A DNA stretch of 64,000 bases from Thamnaconus septentrionalis (GCA_009823395.1 CM020505.1:1-64000); one strand, 5' to 3'; shown: positions 9,669 through 25,001, counted from the stretch's first letter. A program made the numbers and translations. Notes: generated by a model not told the origin, from the letters alone.

Positions 9669-10388
9669 TTATGTCTGTTTAGCCCTTTATTGCCTGTTCT
9701 GAAGTCCTATAAGACACCCAAACTAGCCCCTATACTAAACTTAACCCTTGGGGAGTGTGTCAAACCTAACCTTTTCGGGAATGTACCTAAACCTAACCAC
9801 CAATTGACGCTTAAAGCCCAACCCTTAATTCGAAGTTCATCCTTAACCTCCTAAGCCTGTCCCTAAACCCTAACCTCGAAAACCGAGCAAACCCAGACCC
9901 TGACCTTTGACCTGACCCTGCCTCTTCGGAGGGTACGGGAATGACGGTCAGAGGATGGGGAATGGGGGAAGGGAAGAGGGAAAGGAAGGATGGAGGAGGG
10001 GAGGGGTAGTTAATCCCTTCGAACCCAGTTCTATCCTATAATTTATTCCCGATACCCTTAAACTAAAGCCCATCAGTCTCTTTTAAGCCATTTACTCAAG
10101 CCAATTCATGAAGCCACCATGAAGAATTCCGTTGAGCTTAATTTAAAGAAAGCCACTGATGACACATTCCAGTTGAGCAAATATATTTTATTATCGCATA
10201 CAAGCGTGGGGGGATAAGGCATAAGAGAAAGGTTGAAGACTTGATGAAGCATTACAACTAAGGAGACGGATGACAAGAATGGAAGTCTGAGGAAGAAAGG
10301 ATTAAACAAACAAACAATTATACTTACCTGGCACCTAAATTGAAAAATAAAAACAAATACTTACCTGTCACCTAAGCACTTACCTGCA
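9669..10388 (+). repeat. Satellite family E, left part of a unit
   Basis: Clear E sequence from TTATGTCTGTTTAGCCC through the A/G-rich block (about 9,940-10,010), TTTATT at 10,188-10,193 and the first - strand donors (10,322-10,390). Beyond 10,388 the match stops being continuous. Confidence 0.85.
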
Positions 10389-13300
10389 CAACGATGGTTA
10401 CTAGCCTTACCTGTAGCCAGTGAAACCTAACTTATTAAAGAACCTAATGCCTACACACCTTAGATGGTCTCGATGAAACTTTAAGCTATACGATACGACT
10501 AAGCATAAGAGTAACCACCTTATCCTGAACGTATTCAACGCTAAGACCTTGCAGAGCTAACCAGCTTAGGAGGAACAACCTGAACGACCTTACGACCTCA
10601 GGACTGAGCTAGACTGAAGAAGCACAGATAGATACGAGACGTATTAATCAACGTTGAATTAACTAGACTATGGATCGACAAGGATAGTGCAATGAACTGA
10701 ACTCAGGAAGGATAGTCAAGTCATTAACGATTACAATCTACCTTAACGGCCAGTGACATGAGTATTCGAGAAGCCTGGTCCGCTAATATCTAGTAATGCA
10801 CCCCTTGACATGGCAAGTATTAGCAAAGCCTAGATAAGACTTAGCTTGAAGCTGTGAACTGACCATAAAACTGCAAACTAATCCGACGGCTAAGCAACTG
10901 AACTGATGTAAGCAACCCAACCCGATACTTACACCTAACTGATGGAACAACCAGGTGTACTTGCACCTAGCCACTCTAAGGGTACACTCATGATGGCCGA
11001 AGCGGAAGACAAAGATGAAAGACGTTATTGGTATCCGGAAATTGAATGTTGAATCACCCGAGGGTAAATGTTACCTAATGGCGACCTTACGAGCTCATGC
11101 GTAGTCACCGTATTACTTAGAACTAGCCCTAAATCGGCCTTGGGATTAGAGCATTGATGGCATGCACTTCAGCATATTGTTCCTAAAGGACCCTAAACAC
11201 AAGCTATAACACGAATCTTGAATTGACCTCAAACGTTGAGGTACAAAGGCTACCAAAGGACTCTGAATGCAGAATGTCAGTGCATGAAACAAACTATCTT
11301 CCAACATTAGCTACACGCACGATTATGAACTGACTTACCTAATTCATCTACGTAACTGAAGCCCTAATGAGCTACAACTAATGCCGAAGCTAAGTAAGCT
11401 GAAGAAGACTGACCAGCTATCATAGAATTATCGACCTATCCAACTATGCTATAACAGAGTTATACCATAGCTCCAATACTTAAGCTGACCTACTGGAGTG
11501 ATCCGTGAGAAGTAACAGCCATGAACCTACCTTCATATCGATGTTACGATACGCTGAGGATGAATAGTAGAAGGTGATAGCGAAGCTAATGAGCCCTAGG
11601 GATCAAGTGATCGAACCCAAGTACGACAAATTATCGACATATTCCGGACCTTTGGTAAGCAATAACAGCCAAACTTAGTCGCGTCACTAGAGTCCTTGAT
11701 ACTTTAACCCATTACTTGAACTGTACCTCAATGGCGAACTTGCCTAAAAGCGCATTAGCATATAGAATATACAGTTCAACCAAGTGACTATCAAACCTAC
11801 CTGGGAGTAACTAAGAGAAATACATTGAAGTCTGCAGCCTGATGAACTAAATGACTCTAAGCACCTATGACCAAGCTTAACTGAACATTACTAACCTGAC
11901 CAGCGAAAGGATCAGAGAGGAAGCAGTCACGAGCGATGACTTAATGGAAGTAATCACTACCGATAATAGTAGATACCCACACTACCTATACAATATGCAT
12001 TCTTCGTCTCGAAATCCAAACCCATGAGAATCCTGTTAGGCTATACAAGCCTTATGGGATAGACCACCCTTGAGCACTTAAGCCCACTATCGTAAGCCAT
12101 TGAAAGCCACTGTAGACATTAACTGACTAAGCTATGGGATGCACCAGACCTGGAGTTGGGGAATGACAACGATAGCAGAGATGGCAAGCAATCAAGCTGA
12201 CCGTTGAGACTAACATTTCCTAACCTAACCTAACGGACCCATGACATATTACTCTACATTTGCGTTACTACTATCTGTGAAAGCCTATAAGGAAGCAATC
12301 CTATAATAACGGAAGGTATACCTACCGGCTGTATGAGAATATATACCTAATCAAGCCTCGAACTTAGTTCAAATGCTGTCCTACATAGAAGCCCTAACTA
12401 AGCCTTCGTGAAGCAATACAGCCTGACCATGACTAAGAGCACTAGACTTACTATGAAGCAAGATGAACGCTGGAATGACTAAAGTAAGGATACAAGGTGA
12501 TCTGAACCCATTAACCTGAAGAATTGAAGTTCAACCCAACTAATCATTCCTAACTTAGCATAAACATCCTGACACTGTAAAGATCCTTGACTAATTTAAG
12601 ACCTTGCTTGACCGCTTCGTGAATACTTATCCTAAGGGCATAGGCTAGAGGCTTGAACTGATGAAGATACAACTAGGATGACGATAACTAACGAACCCTT
12701 GAGTACCAGATACCTAACGATTACCATCCTAACCTAATTAAAACAACTACTCTAACCCTAGCCTTAACCTGCAACCTGACCATGAACCTCCTTATGGAAC
12801 TGACGGAGACGAATGACGCTAAGGAGCATATGAGCTAACTACGGAGTAAGTGAAGTAATTCACATGGTGGAAGTTGAGTACCCGGCTACTAGGATGTTGA
12901 TTATCCCGTCTAACTTAAGCATGCAAGCCTATTAAGACCTTGAGCATTGTAGCAACCTAAGATCGGCATATCGTAGACTCATGATAGCTACTACCAAATT
13001 GAAAGTACTGCATAATGCAACTTAAAGTAACTGATGTACCAACCTAACTGAGATTAACTAAAGCAACTGACAAGACTACTAAGCACAATTATTCGGCTAA
13101 GAAAACTAAACTTACCTACCGCCAGTACCTGATAAACCTTACTTGATAGGTACCTATACCGAACCTGAAAGACTAAAAGACTGAGACTAGCATGAAACTA
13201 ACAAATCTTAATGAGAAGCTATAACGTCAACTTCGGACTTACTAATAAACATGACGCTAACCTACCTATCGAGCCTTGCATGACAAGGTCCATAATCTAA

Positions 13301-16300
13301 CCTCAGGAGATACAGGATTGACCTTGGAAGCATACTCTCGTGAGAGTAGAATAGCAGGGAAGTAGAAGTTGACAGGCTAAGAGTTAGGAAGAGATCAGAA
13401 GGTTCTCACTATCAGTAACCAGTTCCACATAATTTACTGCCCATACCCTAATGAACTCAGTCACAGTTCCTTTATAAGCCATTATCCATCATGAATGCTT
13501 AGAGAATTCCTCGGAATTAAGACCTCTTGAATCACGTGGAAATATTTGGGATATTACTACCATACTAGGCGTCTAAGCCTAGCAAGGTTGAAGACGCTGA
13601 CTAACTTACACTGGAGACTGAGAACTAACATGATCCTGCAGGAAGGATGACACAACAGTTGCGACTTGCCAACTTGCTCAATGAATTAATCACTAAACTA
13701 TTCATCTAACCCTAACACTGTACGCGCAAATATCCTTATGACCCCTAACCTGATCTCTAAACCTAGATGCTGTAACTGAGATTGACTCTAACTGGAAACT
13801 GGAAGGACAAGTAAGTAAGGATGAAGAACATGAATCATCCGCATTGAAGATTACTCTATCGCCTACTACCACCTAATACAGACCTCTCCTGACAGCCAGT
13901 TACCTGAAGCTCAATTGAAGCCATACAGGGAACGTTAAGGAACTGCTGAGAAGATCACTGCAAATAGATTGACAACCAGTCTGCTAACTATCACCTAGTG
14001 AAGCCTTTATGAGCTAACACCATTAAGGCGTGAGCATACAGTTGCAATTCTGAGCAGTAAGCAATTCGAGAGCAATAACGAATGGATATTTACTAAAGAA
14101 TTGTGAGGACTACAACGGAAGGTGCAAAGTACAGATGATACTTACATCTTTACCGGACTAATGAACTACTAATGCACTAATTACCTCAACTAGCCAACCT
14201 TTAACGTACCTTGGAGTTCGGACAACTAAGAACTTAACCTGACTTACTGTAACCTAACTAACTATAGGTGAAACAACTATAGACTATCGCTAAATAAGCC
14301 TGATGTAAGTCACCACTCGCTAGCTGAAAACCAGCTAGAACTAACCTGACAGCAGTACCTTGCTGGATGCGAACTATGAAGCGGCAATAGACGAGAAAGA
14401 TGATTGCAACACGTTAAGGATACGTGGAGCTATACCTACATACGTTCCTAACAATTACTTCCCTATACACTCCAGCAGTAAGTTCTTAAGCCTATGTGTT
14501 CCCTTAGCCATCTAGAGTGAGAGCTAGTACATGTCGTGAAGCATATACTATCGACTGGAGCCACATACTTTACTGACGCCACATAGGCCATAGAGCTAAG
14601 AAGCCTTAACTGTACCTGATAAGTACAACTAGATACCTAACTAAAGAGCCCTTGACGATAAACCAAATACATATCAACTTACTGGACGCCTAATTGGATC
14701 GAAAGCAAGATATCAGAGCCTAACCTTGTGAACCACGTCAGAAATCTTCTAACTGGAACATCAGTACAATGAATGAACAAGACATTAATGCGTATGAGCA
14801 TAGAATCGTGAAGGAGTTTATCGAGCGAATGACTATAGCATAGCAACGGCTAAGCTATGTTGAAGCTTCTAGCCATCGTGCATACGTAGAAGTGAAGCCT
14901 AGAACTTAAGGCGGATATAAGCAATTACTACCAAACTTCAATATGCCTATAAGCGAAGCCCAAAGTCTAACTAGAATACTAACTATTCAACTAAGGAATC
15001 TAGAATAATGGCTGACCAGCTTAATGTGAAAGATAGCACCAGCTTCACTAGAATGGAAGTCGAAAAGTTATCCGAGAAGACTTTACTAACCGTTACCTGG
15101 ACGGCAAGTAGTATACATATGACGTACCTAGTAGTAGCCTATGCTAGCTAGTCGTTAACCCTATGAACATCTAATACCCAATGATGAGCCTGCGATGAAC
15201 TACTCATAGACTTTACGACTGCATGAACATAGCCTGATGGAGAGTCTGAACCTAACCCAGAATCTTAATTGAAGCCTCTACCACTGATGAGTGTACCTAC
15301 TCGATCAGACGTCTACATTAAGCCGCTGACACTTCAGTAACCGCCTGGCCTTGGAGAGTACGGGAATTGCTAAGTCCGACTGGAACCTAAATGAGTCTGA
15401 GTAAGGAAGCAGTGACTAAACTTGAGTACAATACCTAACGCATCATGCTTAAGACAACCTAACTACCTTGAGCACTTATTAAGGTCTAAGCCCGGAAGTC
15501 TAACTCAGTGAGCATAAGAAAGTCATGACTTACACTATTCCTTCAAATATGTACACTGATAGAACTGGCCCTAACGTATAAGGCCTATCAGTGAACCTGA
15601 ATGAAGCAACAACTAGGCCGTACACTAACTTGCATTAAGGAAGTAAGTAACCAGCATGACCTACTGAAATCGTCAAAGTAAACAAGCCCTACTGATAGTC
15701 TTTGACCATAAATGCGTAACCCTACTGGAGAGAGACCTAGCTAAACTAAACTGACCATAGCAGACTTCAAGCTATAAACTAACCTTAATCACTAGGACAA
15801 TCCAACAAGCATAAGGATATCTAACTACCGCCTCAAATAGTTACCCTAGGACCTAACTAAGCCACTGTAAGCTATGCAGCGTCACTGAAAGCATCTATTC
15901 GTGAAACTTAACGAGGGCTGTAGGAATGCCATACGTGATGCAACTACTTCTAGATAGGAACGTTGCAAGTATGACATCCACGAACTGAACTTGACAAAGA
16001 GGGATTCCTGAACTAAACCAAGTCTCATACGGAATCCTAAGCAAAGAAGCAATTAACTCTGACCTATAGCCATGCAGAGTTGAGCCTAATGATCCTTATC
16101 GAGCCCCTATGCTAATAGTCACTTAATGACCACCTAAACTGAGAGAAATCCTAGAGCTAGAACGCATGAGAGATGATAACCTACAGGATTAAGAGAACTG
16201 AGACCCTACATACGGTAAGTATCGAATAGCACTAAACACACCTAATCCTAAGCATTAACGTAGCTACCTACCCTAGCTTACCTAACTGAACTTGACCGAA

Positions 16301-19300
16301 CTCTGCCAACGTCGATGGCAGAGCCACGTGAGCAATAGATTGGAAGTATGACTAGAAGGCGAAGTAGAAGGAGGTCTACTAGTCATTTATCCTAATAGTT
16401 CTCACCATTATAAGCCTGACTACACTGGAGAGTCAAACTGCATTTTAACATGCCAACATCATGACGCAAGCCATGGAAGTATAACATCTACGGTAACTAA
16501 GACCAACTGATGACCTGAGTGATCACATGAATATGGGATGAGTGAAGCTGGAGCACTAAGGTAAGAACTGATTAGAATCAACTTACGTGACCATTACATT
16601 AGCTGTCAAGCCTGAGAAATTAACTTAATAACTCACTATGACTACAAAGCAACTACAATTGAACAAACTAATCTTAACGCTACCTGAAAGCTTGAGGACC
16701 CTAATTCTACACCTAAGACCCTACAGCCAACTAAGCGATAATTGACGTAGTATGCTGCGATACCTTGAAATGGAAGGAAGCTAAGACGGAGGACTAGACT
16801 ATCAGCTATACCTACTGACTTAATAGACTGACTCAATTACTTCAGCAGTACTGAATTACGCAACTCATGTGATTACGCAGGATTGGAATACCTATCCTAG
16901 AGATAGCTTCTCGGAGCAACTTTATGAGACTTCACTGGAGTGACCGTGAAGATTACTAATGATCCAAATCGATTAGCTTGAGATTTGAATCCTAACACTT
17001 ATGTCCTAAGCAACTAAGGACTAGTCCAAGCAACCCTGAAGCCAAGGATCCTGAAACGTAACTTCTGTTATTAACCTAACCCGTATCCATTATGATACTC
17101 CCTTAAAAGTGTACCCTACCTAATCCTTGACCTATACCCAACTAGCCTGATAAATCTAACCGCTTGGGATGTCGGATGCCTAACTACTAGGAAGCTAAGA
17201 CCTAGAATGAGCAAAGTGCCATTAATCGAACTTCTTGCACCCAGCAATTCCCGATAACCCAAAGACCTAAATACCTAGCCTGAGCCTACGTCTGATTAGC
17301 GTCAGAGATGGGAATGGAGAGTGAAGTAAGTGAGGAGAATAGACCAACCATTGATCAAAATATCTACGATACAACCTAGGTATAAGCGATTATAGATTCA
17401 CTAATTAGAAGAGCTGTAGAATAGCTATTAAAAACTATACATGCAATAGCATACAGGCAATTCATGACAATTAAACCTGGAAACACTGAACTTACCTTGA
17501 CCTAAGACAACTACCGACCAAATTATACTCATCACCTAGAACAGACTAAGAGACAAACACTACTACCTGGCATAGGAAAGGCAATAAAAGATACCTTACG
17601 TAGCAACTAACTCAGAGCTACAAACTATAGAGACAGTTAGGTACTATCAACTTGTGAGAAATGACAGTCCATGGTATGCTATATGTAAGATACGGATGGA
17701 TCTATTGCCAGCCTTAGACGCACTACTGAGCGCTAGGTGACAAGCTACTGCATAGCTTGAGCAGCTTGAGGAGCCTACAGGCACAGTATTCCAAAGACTT
17801 ACTGAGAGGTCGAACCACGATTGCTGAGGAGTCCCAACGTCTAATACCATTCAGCTTGTTGAATTCAACTATCCTAGTCCCTAGCTTCCACAACTAGGCT
17901 AAGAGACTTCCTTATGAGACTCTCGACACTCGTTTCATGAGTACCTTAGAGCCTTAATTGCCTAGTTAGTACTTATCCTTATCCTAGCTCTAGCCATAAC
18001 CAACCTGAGCTTAACACCTTGCTAACCCTTGAGTTACCTAAACCACCTTCTACGTAATACCAAACCTAACTTCCAACGTACACTAGGTCTCTAAAGCCCA
18101 ACCTCGAGATCGTACGTGAAACGAACTAAACCGCTACCTTGAACCGGCTACGTATGCTAACGAGACTGACTTAGAACATGACCCTGGAACCGTCAGTCAA
18201 TCCGTAATGGACTAACCATAGAACACTAACGAAGTTTAAGCCAGTATGGCAATTATACCATAAACTGAGCTAATAATGAAGTCCACGATAGCCAATTAAG
18301 TCTGAGCATAATTTTTATAAGACTGATGATTGAGCATATAAGACCATTAACTGCGACGATACTAACTTAAGACTAAGCGATGAAACTGATTAAACAGAAT
18401 CAATGACTAGAATTAACTTATCGTGAACTAGGAAGAATTGATAACAAATGAAAGACTATAGATACAACTAGAACGATCTAATGGATACGGTACAAAAGCA
18501 TGACATAATCTGTAAATAACTAAACAACAGAACTAGATACCTAAGTGGACCACTACTATGGAACAAGACAAAGCTAACTTAATCGTGAACTTACTCAGAC
18601 TGAATAGCGAAAGCAAAGTTCTATACTGACTGGGATAGTACAAGGTCCATAACAGCGTTGATAGCACCTTGTTGGTCAACTGGTCTATCCGTCCAGCAGC
18701 CGTTAAGTGCAGCCTATGAGCACGCTTGGCAGTAGAGAACTTAGCTTCGACTTGCAGGCGGAGCCAGTACACACTAGCGATGCTAGACCACACGTTGCTA
18801 ACTGATACCAACAGTCACTTGAAGTTGTACTCCCACCCCTTGGTGTTACAGGATTCCCACTTCGCGTGCCCTACACTCAGTAGCTTCCAGATTCTCTCGA
18901 CAACCCTAATCCTAACACCACACCCAACTAACTACCGGAGATCTGATACCTACCAACCCTGACCCTACCGTGGCCTCAGACCTAATCGCAGCGCCTACTT
19001 CCAGCCTACCGATCCCCAGACCCTGACGCAATCCAACCTAATACCTACCACACCTCAGGCATCAGCAACCCTAACCCTAGCCTCCAAACAAACCCTAATG
19101 CGAACAACCAATTGCCCATCATCCATTAAGCCTAATACCTAACCTATACCTCCAACCTATAATTTACCCAATAAGCCATAACCTATTAACCTCATCTAAT
19201 CCACTTTAACCTTAACCTCTACCTGTAACTTTGAACTAGCCTAACCTACCACCTCTAATCCTAAGCCATGATACCTAACCCCAAAAAGACTTAACAACAG

Positions 19301-19470
19301 CTAACTAATACCAAAGCCATCGAATTGAAATCTCATCTAATGCATGCCTGATAATTTCTAGAAGCCTCAATCACTAATCACTAAAGAAAGAGAGGGCAAC
19401 TGAAGGGAAAGTCTTCCATTGAGCAGAAACTTAACCAACGGGTACTCACGAGTTGGGACGGATGTGGTCC
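10389..19470. other. About 9 kb garbled or extremely diverged E-like sequence
   Basis: No tandem copies, telomeric tracts, hairpins or credible genes are visible, and homopolymer runs of five or more are rare. Weak E-unit echoes occur in the right order. At 13,420-13,600 the series AGTTCCACATAATTTA, CTTTATAAGCCATTA, AGAGAATTCC and AAGGTTGAAGAC parallels E landmarks. At 17,290-17,340 a GGGAATGGAGAGTG-type stretch parallels the E A/G-rich block. Clear E sequence returns at 19,471. The length would fit about seven E units. An assembly consensus failure is my preferred reading; a very old array is the alternative. Confidence 0.6.
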
Positions 19471-20739
19471 CTTATGTCCTGTTTAGCCCCTTTGTTGCCT
19501 GTTCTGAAGTCCTATAAGACACCCAAACTAGCCCCTATACTAAGCCTTAACCCCTTGAAGAGTGTGTTTAAACCTCAACCTTTCTAGGGAATGTACCTAA
19601 ACCTAACCACTAATTGACGACTAAAGCCCAACCCTTAATTCGGAGTTCATCCCTAACCCTAAACGCAATACTAACCCTAACCCTCGAAAAACCGAGCAAA
19701 CTCCAGACCTTGACCTTTGACCTGACTCGCTCCTCTCGAATGGCAATGGGAATAATGGGTCAGAGGATGAGAATAGAGGGGAAGGGAAGAGGGAAAAGGA
19801 AGGGATGGAGGAGGGAGGGGGTAAAGAGATAATCCCTGAACCCAGTTCTATCCCATAATTTATTCCCGATAATTCTAAACCAAAGCCCATCAGTCTGCTG
19901 AAAGCCATTTACTCAAGCCAATTCATGAAGCACGCCCATTAGAAGAAATTCGGTTGAGCTAATTTAAAGAAAAGCCACTGATGACACATTCCAGTTAAAA
20001 CAAATATATTTTATTGCTCGCATACAAGCGTGGGGGGATAAGGCATAAGAGAAAGGTTGAAGAACTTGATGAAACATTACAACTAAGGGAGGCCGGATGA
20101 CAAGAATGGAAGTCTGGAGGAATAAAAGGATTAAACAAACAAACAATTATGCCCACCTGGCTCCTAGAATTGGAAATTATAAAAACAAATACTTACCTGT
20201 CACCTAAGCACTTACCTGCAACCTAAATTAAATACTCTACCTTTAAATGGAACCCCTACAGTGGACAAACCTAAAAAGAAAAAGACAGTTAATTGGCTTA
20301 TACTTACCGGAAACTCTGTTGAAGGGAAGTATACTCACCGGATGGAAAACTATAGATATCCCCACTACGGGCCTATAGAGTAGATGATGGTGAGGTTCTA
20401 TCTCCATCCTGGGCATGACGTTAAACTGCAGCCTCATGGGAGGAGCAGGCCTTGGGCCTTAGGTTAGAGCAAGTCGCTAGGCAGCCACCTTTCAGTCGAC
20501 TTGACCTGATGAAGGGGCGTGAAAAGCCGAAACGCTGCAACAGTCGACTGCTAACTATTCCAACGAGATTAGTTGACTTTTGACCTCCCACCACCTTAGG
20601 GTGGTGGTTCACAGCCAAGGGATCTGCCCAGAGCCCTCTCGAAGCCGGGAGAGTGCCCACAGTTTCTTCTCTTCGGAGAAGAACTTCTTTTCCTTAACCT
20701 TACCCGGCCGGGTCCCGCGAGTTTGGTGATGGATGGTCC
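19471..20739 (+). repeat. E unit 1
   Basis: First recognisable unit after the garbled block. It has many small indels. The hammerhead-like motif at 20,494-20,548 keeps CTGATGA and GAAAC, but stem II is altered (GGGGC/GCC). Confidence 0.85.
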
Positions 20740-22011
20740 TTATGTCTGTTTAGCCCCTTTATTGCCTGTTCTGAAGTCCTATAAGACACCCAAACTAGCC
20801 CCTATACTAAACTTAACCCCTTGGGGGAGTGTGCCTAAACCTAACCCCTTTCGGGAATGTACTCCAAACCTAACCACTAATTGACGCTTGAAGCCCAACC
20901 CTTAATTAGGAAGTCTATCCCCTAACCCTAAGCCTGTCCCTAACCCTAACCTCACGAAAACTCGATAAACCCAGACCCTGACCTTGACCTGACCCTTCCT
21001 CTTGAGAGGGTACGGGAATGACGGATCGAGATGATGGGAATGGGGAAGGGTGAGGGAGGAAGGGATGGAGGAGGAGGGGGTAAAGATTAATCCCTAGACC
21101 CATTCCTATCCCATAATTTATTCCCCGATACCCACAAACTAAAGCCCATCAGTCTCTTTTAAGCCATTTACTCAAGCCAATTCATGAAGCCGCCGATGAA
21201 GAATTCCGGTTGAGCTAATTTAAAGAAAGCCACTGATGACACATTCCAGTTGAGCAAATATATTTTATTATCGCCTAAGCGTGGGGGATGAAGCATAAGA
21301 GAAAGGTTGAAGACTTGATGAAGCATTACAACTAAGGAGACGGATGACAAGAATGGAAGTCTGGAGGAAGAAAGGATTAAACAAACAAACAATTATACTT
21401 ACTCAAGCACCTAAATTGGGTAAAAAAAAACAAATACTTACCTGTCACCCAAGCACTTACCTGCAACCTAAATTAAATACTTACCTTTAATTGGAACCCC
21501 TACAGTGGACAAACCTAAAGAGAAGAAAAGACAGTTAATTGGCTTATACTTACTACCGGAAACTCTGTTGAAGGAAGTATACTCACCGGATGGAAAACCA
21601 TATAGATATCCCTCCTATAGTGCCTATAGAGTAGATGATGGTGAGGTTCTATTCCGTCCTGGGCATGCATGCCTAAACTGCAGCCTCTCATGGGAGGAGC
21701 AGGCCTTGGGCCTGTAGGTTGAGAGCAAGCCATACTAGGTCATTTCACCTTTCAGTCGACTTGCCTGATGAAGCGCTGGAAAAGCCCGAAACCGCTGCAA
21801 CAGTCGACCTGCCAACTATCTTAAACGAGATTAGTTGAATTTTTGACCCTCCCACCTTTCACCTTAGGGTGGTGGTTCACAGCTAAGGGATCTGCCCAGA
21901 GCCTCTCTCGAGCCGGAGTGCCACAGTTCTCTCTCTTCGAGAAGAACCTCTCTTTTTCCTTAACCTTACCTGGCCGGGTCCCGCGAGAAGTTTGGTGATG
22001 GATGTGGGTCC
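20740..22011 (+). repeat. E unit 2
   Basis: Hammerhead-like motif at about 21,754-21,808 with stem II disrupted (GCGC/GCCC) and GAAACCG. Confidence 0.88.
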
Positions 22012-23273
22012 CTTATGTCTGTTTAGCCCCTTTATTGCCTGTTCTGAAGTCCTATAAGACACCCAAACCAGCCCCTATACTAAACTTAACCCCTTGGAGA
22101 AAGTGCCTCAAACCCTAACCTCCTTTCGGGAATGTGTACCTAAGCATAACCACTAATTGGCGCTTAAAAGCCCAACCCTTAATTCGGAAGTCTATCCTCA
22201 ACCTAAGCCTGTCCCTAACCCTAACCCTCGAAAACCGATAAACCCAGACCCTGACCTTTTTGACCTGACCCTGTTCCTCTTCGAAGGCACGGGAATGACG
22301 GGATCAGAGGATGGGGAATGGAGAAGGGAAGAGGGAAAAGGAAGCTGGGATGGAGAGGGAGGGGTAGAAGATAACCTCTGGAACCCAGTTCTATCCCATA
22401 ATTTATTCGATACCCAAACTAAAAAGCCCATCAGTCTTCTTTAAGCCACTTACTCAAGCCACCCATGAAGTCAACATGAAGAATTCCGGTTGAGTTAAAA
22501 TTTAAAAGCCACCTGATGACACATTCCAGTTGAGCAAATATATTTTATTATCGCATACAAGCGTGGGGATAAGGCATAAGAGAAAAGGTTGAAGACTTGA
22601 TGAAGCATTACAACTAAGGGAGACGGATGACAAGAATGAAGTCTGGAGGAAGAAAAGATTTCAACAAAACAACAATTATACCCTCAATCACTAAATTGGA
22701 AAAAGAAAAAACAAATACTTACTGTCACCTAAGCACTTACCTGCAACCTAAATTAAATACTTACCTTTTGTACTGGAACCCCTACAGTGGGTCAAACCAA
22801 AAAGAATAGAAAGACAGTTAATTGGCTTATACTTACCCGAAACTCTGTTGAAGCAAAGTATACTCACCGGATGGAAAACTATAGATGGTCCCTACCGCGC
22901 CTATAGAGTAGATGATGGTGAGGTTCTATCTGGCCCTGGGGCATGATCAAGCAACCGCAGCCTCACAGAGGAGGCAGGCTCAATGGCCTTAGGTTAGAGC
23001 AGTTTCATACTAGGCCGCTCACCTTTCAGTCGACTGTTCAGATGAAGGCGAGTTCAAACGCCGGCTTGGTGCAACAGTCGTGACTGCCAACTATTCCAAC
23101 GAGATGAGTTGAATTTTTGACCTCCTCACCACCTTAGGGTGGTGGTCTGCCAGCCAAAGGGATTCTGCCCAGAGCCTCTCCTAAGCGGAGTGCCACAGTT
23201 CTTCTCTGGAGAAGAACTTCTTTTCCTTAACCTTACCCGGCCGGGTCCGGGGTTGGCGCTTGGTATGGCGTCC
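22012..23273 (+). repeat. E unit 3
   Basis: One of the most divergent units. The hammerhead region at about 23,026-23,085 has lost CTGATGA and GAAAC, and the splice-like cluster is also damaged. Confidence 0.85.
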
Positions 23274-24476
23274 CTTATGTCTGTTTAGCCCCTTAATGTT
23301 CTGGAAGTCCTATAAGACACCCAAACTAGCCCCTATACTAAACCTGTGTGCCTAACCCTAACCCTTCTCGGGAATGTACCTAAACCTAACCACTAATTGA
23401 CGCTACTGAGCCCCGAGACTATCCCTGACCCTTGTCCCTAACCCTAACCCCGAAAACTTCCTCTTCGGAGACCTCGGGACTCTTTGACCTGACCCTGTCC
23501 TCTTCGGATGGGGAATGGGAATGACGGGAATGGGAAGAGAGGAAAGGAAGGGATGGAGGAGGGGAGGAGGGTAGAAGTTAATCCCTGAACAGTTCTATCC
23601 CATAATTTGTTCGATACCTAAAACTAAAGCCCATCAGTCTCTTTTAAGCCATTTACTCAAGCCAATTCATGAAACCGCCGATGAAGAATTCGGTTGAGCT
23701 AATTTAAAGAAAGCCACTGATGACACATTCCAGTTGAGCAAATATATTTTATTATAAGCATACAAGCGTTGGGGATAAGGCATAAGAAAGGTTGAAGACT
23801 TGATGAAGCATTACAACTAAGGAGACGGATGACAAGAATGGAAGTCACGGAGGGAAGAAAAGGATTAAACAAACAAACAATTATACTTACCTGGCACCTA
23901 AATTGGGAAAAATAAAAACAAATACTAACACTGTCACTAAGCACTTACCTGCAACCCAAATTTAAATACTTACCTTTAATTGGAACCCCTACAGTGGACA
24001 AACCTAAAAAGAGAAGAAAAGACAGTTAATTGGCTTATACTTACCGGAAACTCTGTTGAAGGAAGTATACTCACCGGATGGAAAACTATAGATATCCCCT
24101 ACTGCGGCCTATAGAGTAGATGATGGTGAGGTTCTATTCCGTCCTGGGCATGACGTTAAACTGCAGCCTCATGGGAGGAGCAGGCCTTGGGCCTTAGGTT
24201 AGAGCAAGCCATACTAGGCCGCTCACCTTTCAGTCGACTTGCCTGATGAAGGGCGGAAAAGCCCGAACGTTGCAACAGTCGACTGCTAACTATTCCAACG
24301 AGATTAGTTGAATTTTTTGACCTCCCACCACCTTAGGGTGGTGGTTCACAGCTAAGGGATCTGCCCAGAGCCTCTCTCGAAGCGGAGAGTGCCACAGTTC
24401 TTCTCTTCGGAGAAGAACTTCTTTTTCATAACCTTACCCGGCCGGGTCCCGCGAGTTTGGTGATGGGATGTGGTCC
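23274..24476 (+). repeat. E unit 4
   Basis: The left third carries deletions and an extra TTCCTCTTCGGAG-type segment near 23,457. The right part is close to consensus. The hammerhead-like motif at 24,232-24,284 lacks only one A of GAAAC. Confidence 0.88.
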
Positions 24477-25001
24477 CTTATGTCTGTTTAGCCCCTTTAT
24501 TGCCTGTTCTGAAGAGTCCTATAAGACACCCAAACTAGCCCCTATACTAAACTTAACCCCTTGGGGGAGTGTGCCTAAACCTAACCCTTTCGGGGAATGT
24601 ACCTAAACCTAACCACTAATTGACGCTTAAAGCCCAACCCTTAATTCGGAAGTCTATCCCTAACCCTAAGCCTGTCCCTAACCCTAACCCTCGAAAAACC
24701 GATAAACCCAGACCCTGACCTTTGACCTGACCCCGTTCCTCTTGGAGGGTACGGGAATGACGGTCAGAGGATGGGGAATGAGGGAAGGGAAGAGGAAAGG
24801 AAGGATGGAGGAGGGAGGGTAGAAGTTAATCCCTGAACCCAGTTCTATCCCATAATTTATTCCCGATACCCTAAAACTAAAGCCCATCAGTCTCTTTTAA
24901 GCCATTTACTCAAGCCAATTCATGAAGCCGCCGATGAAGAATTCCGGTTGAGCTAATTTAAAGAAAGCCACTGATGACACATTCCAGTTGAGCAAATATA
25001 T

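Noticed and set aside
10389..19470. A novel gene-rich or unique region
   Set aside because: No frame exceeds 92 codons, no splice-bounded coding signal is seen, and ordered echoes of E argue for corrupted satellite.
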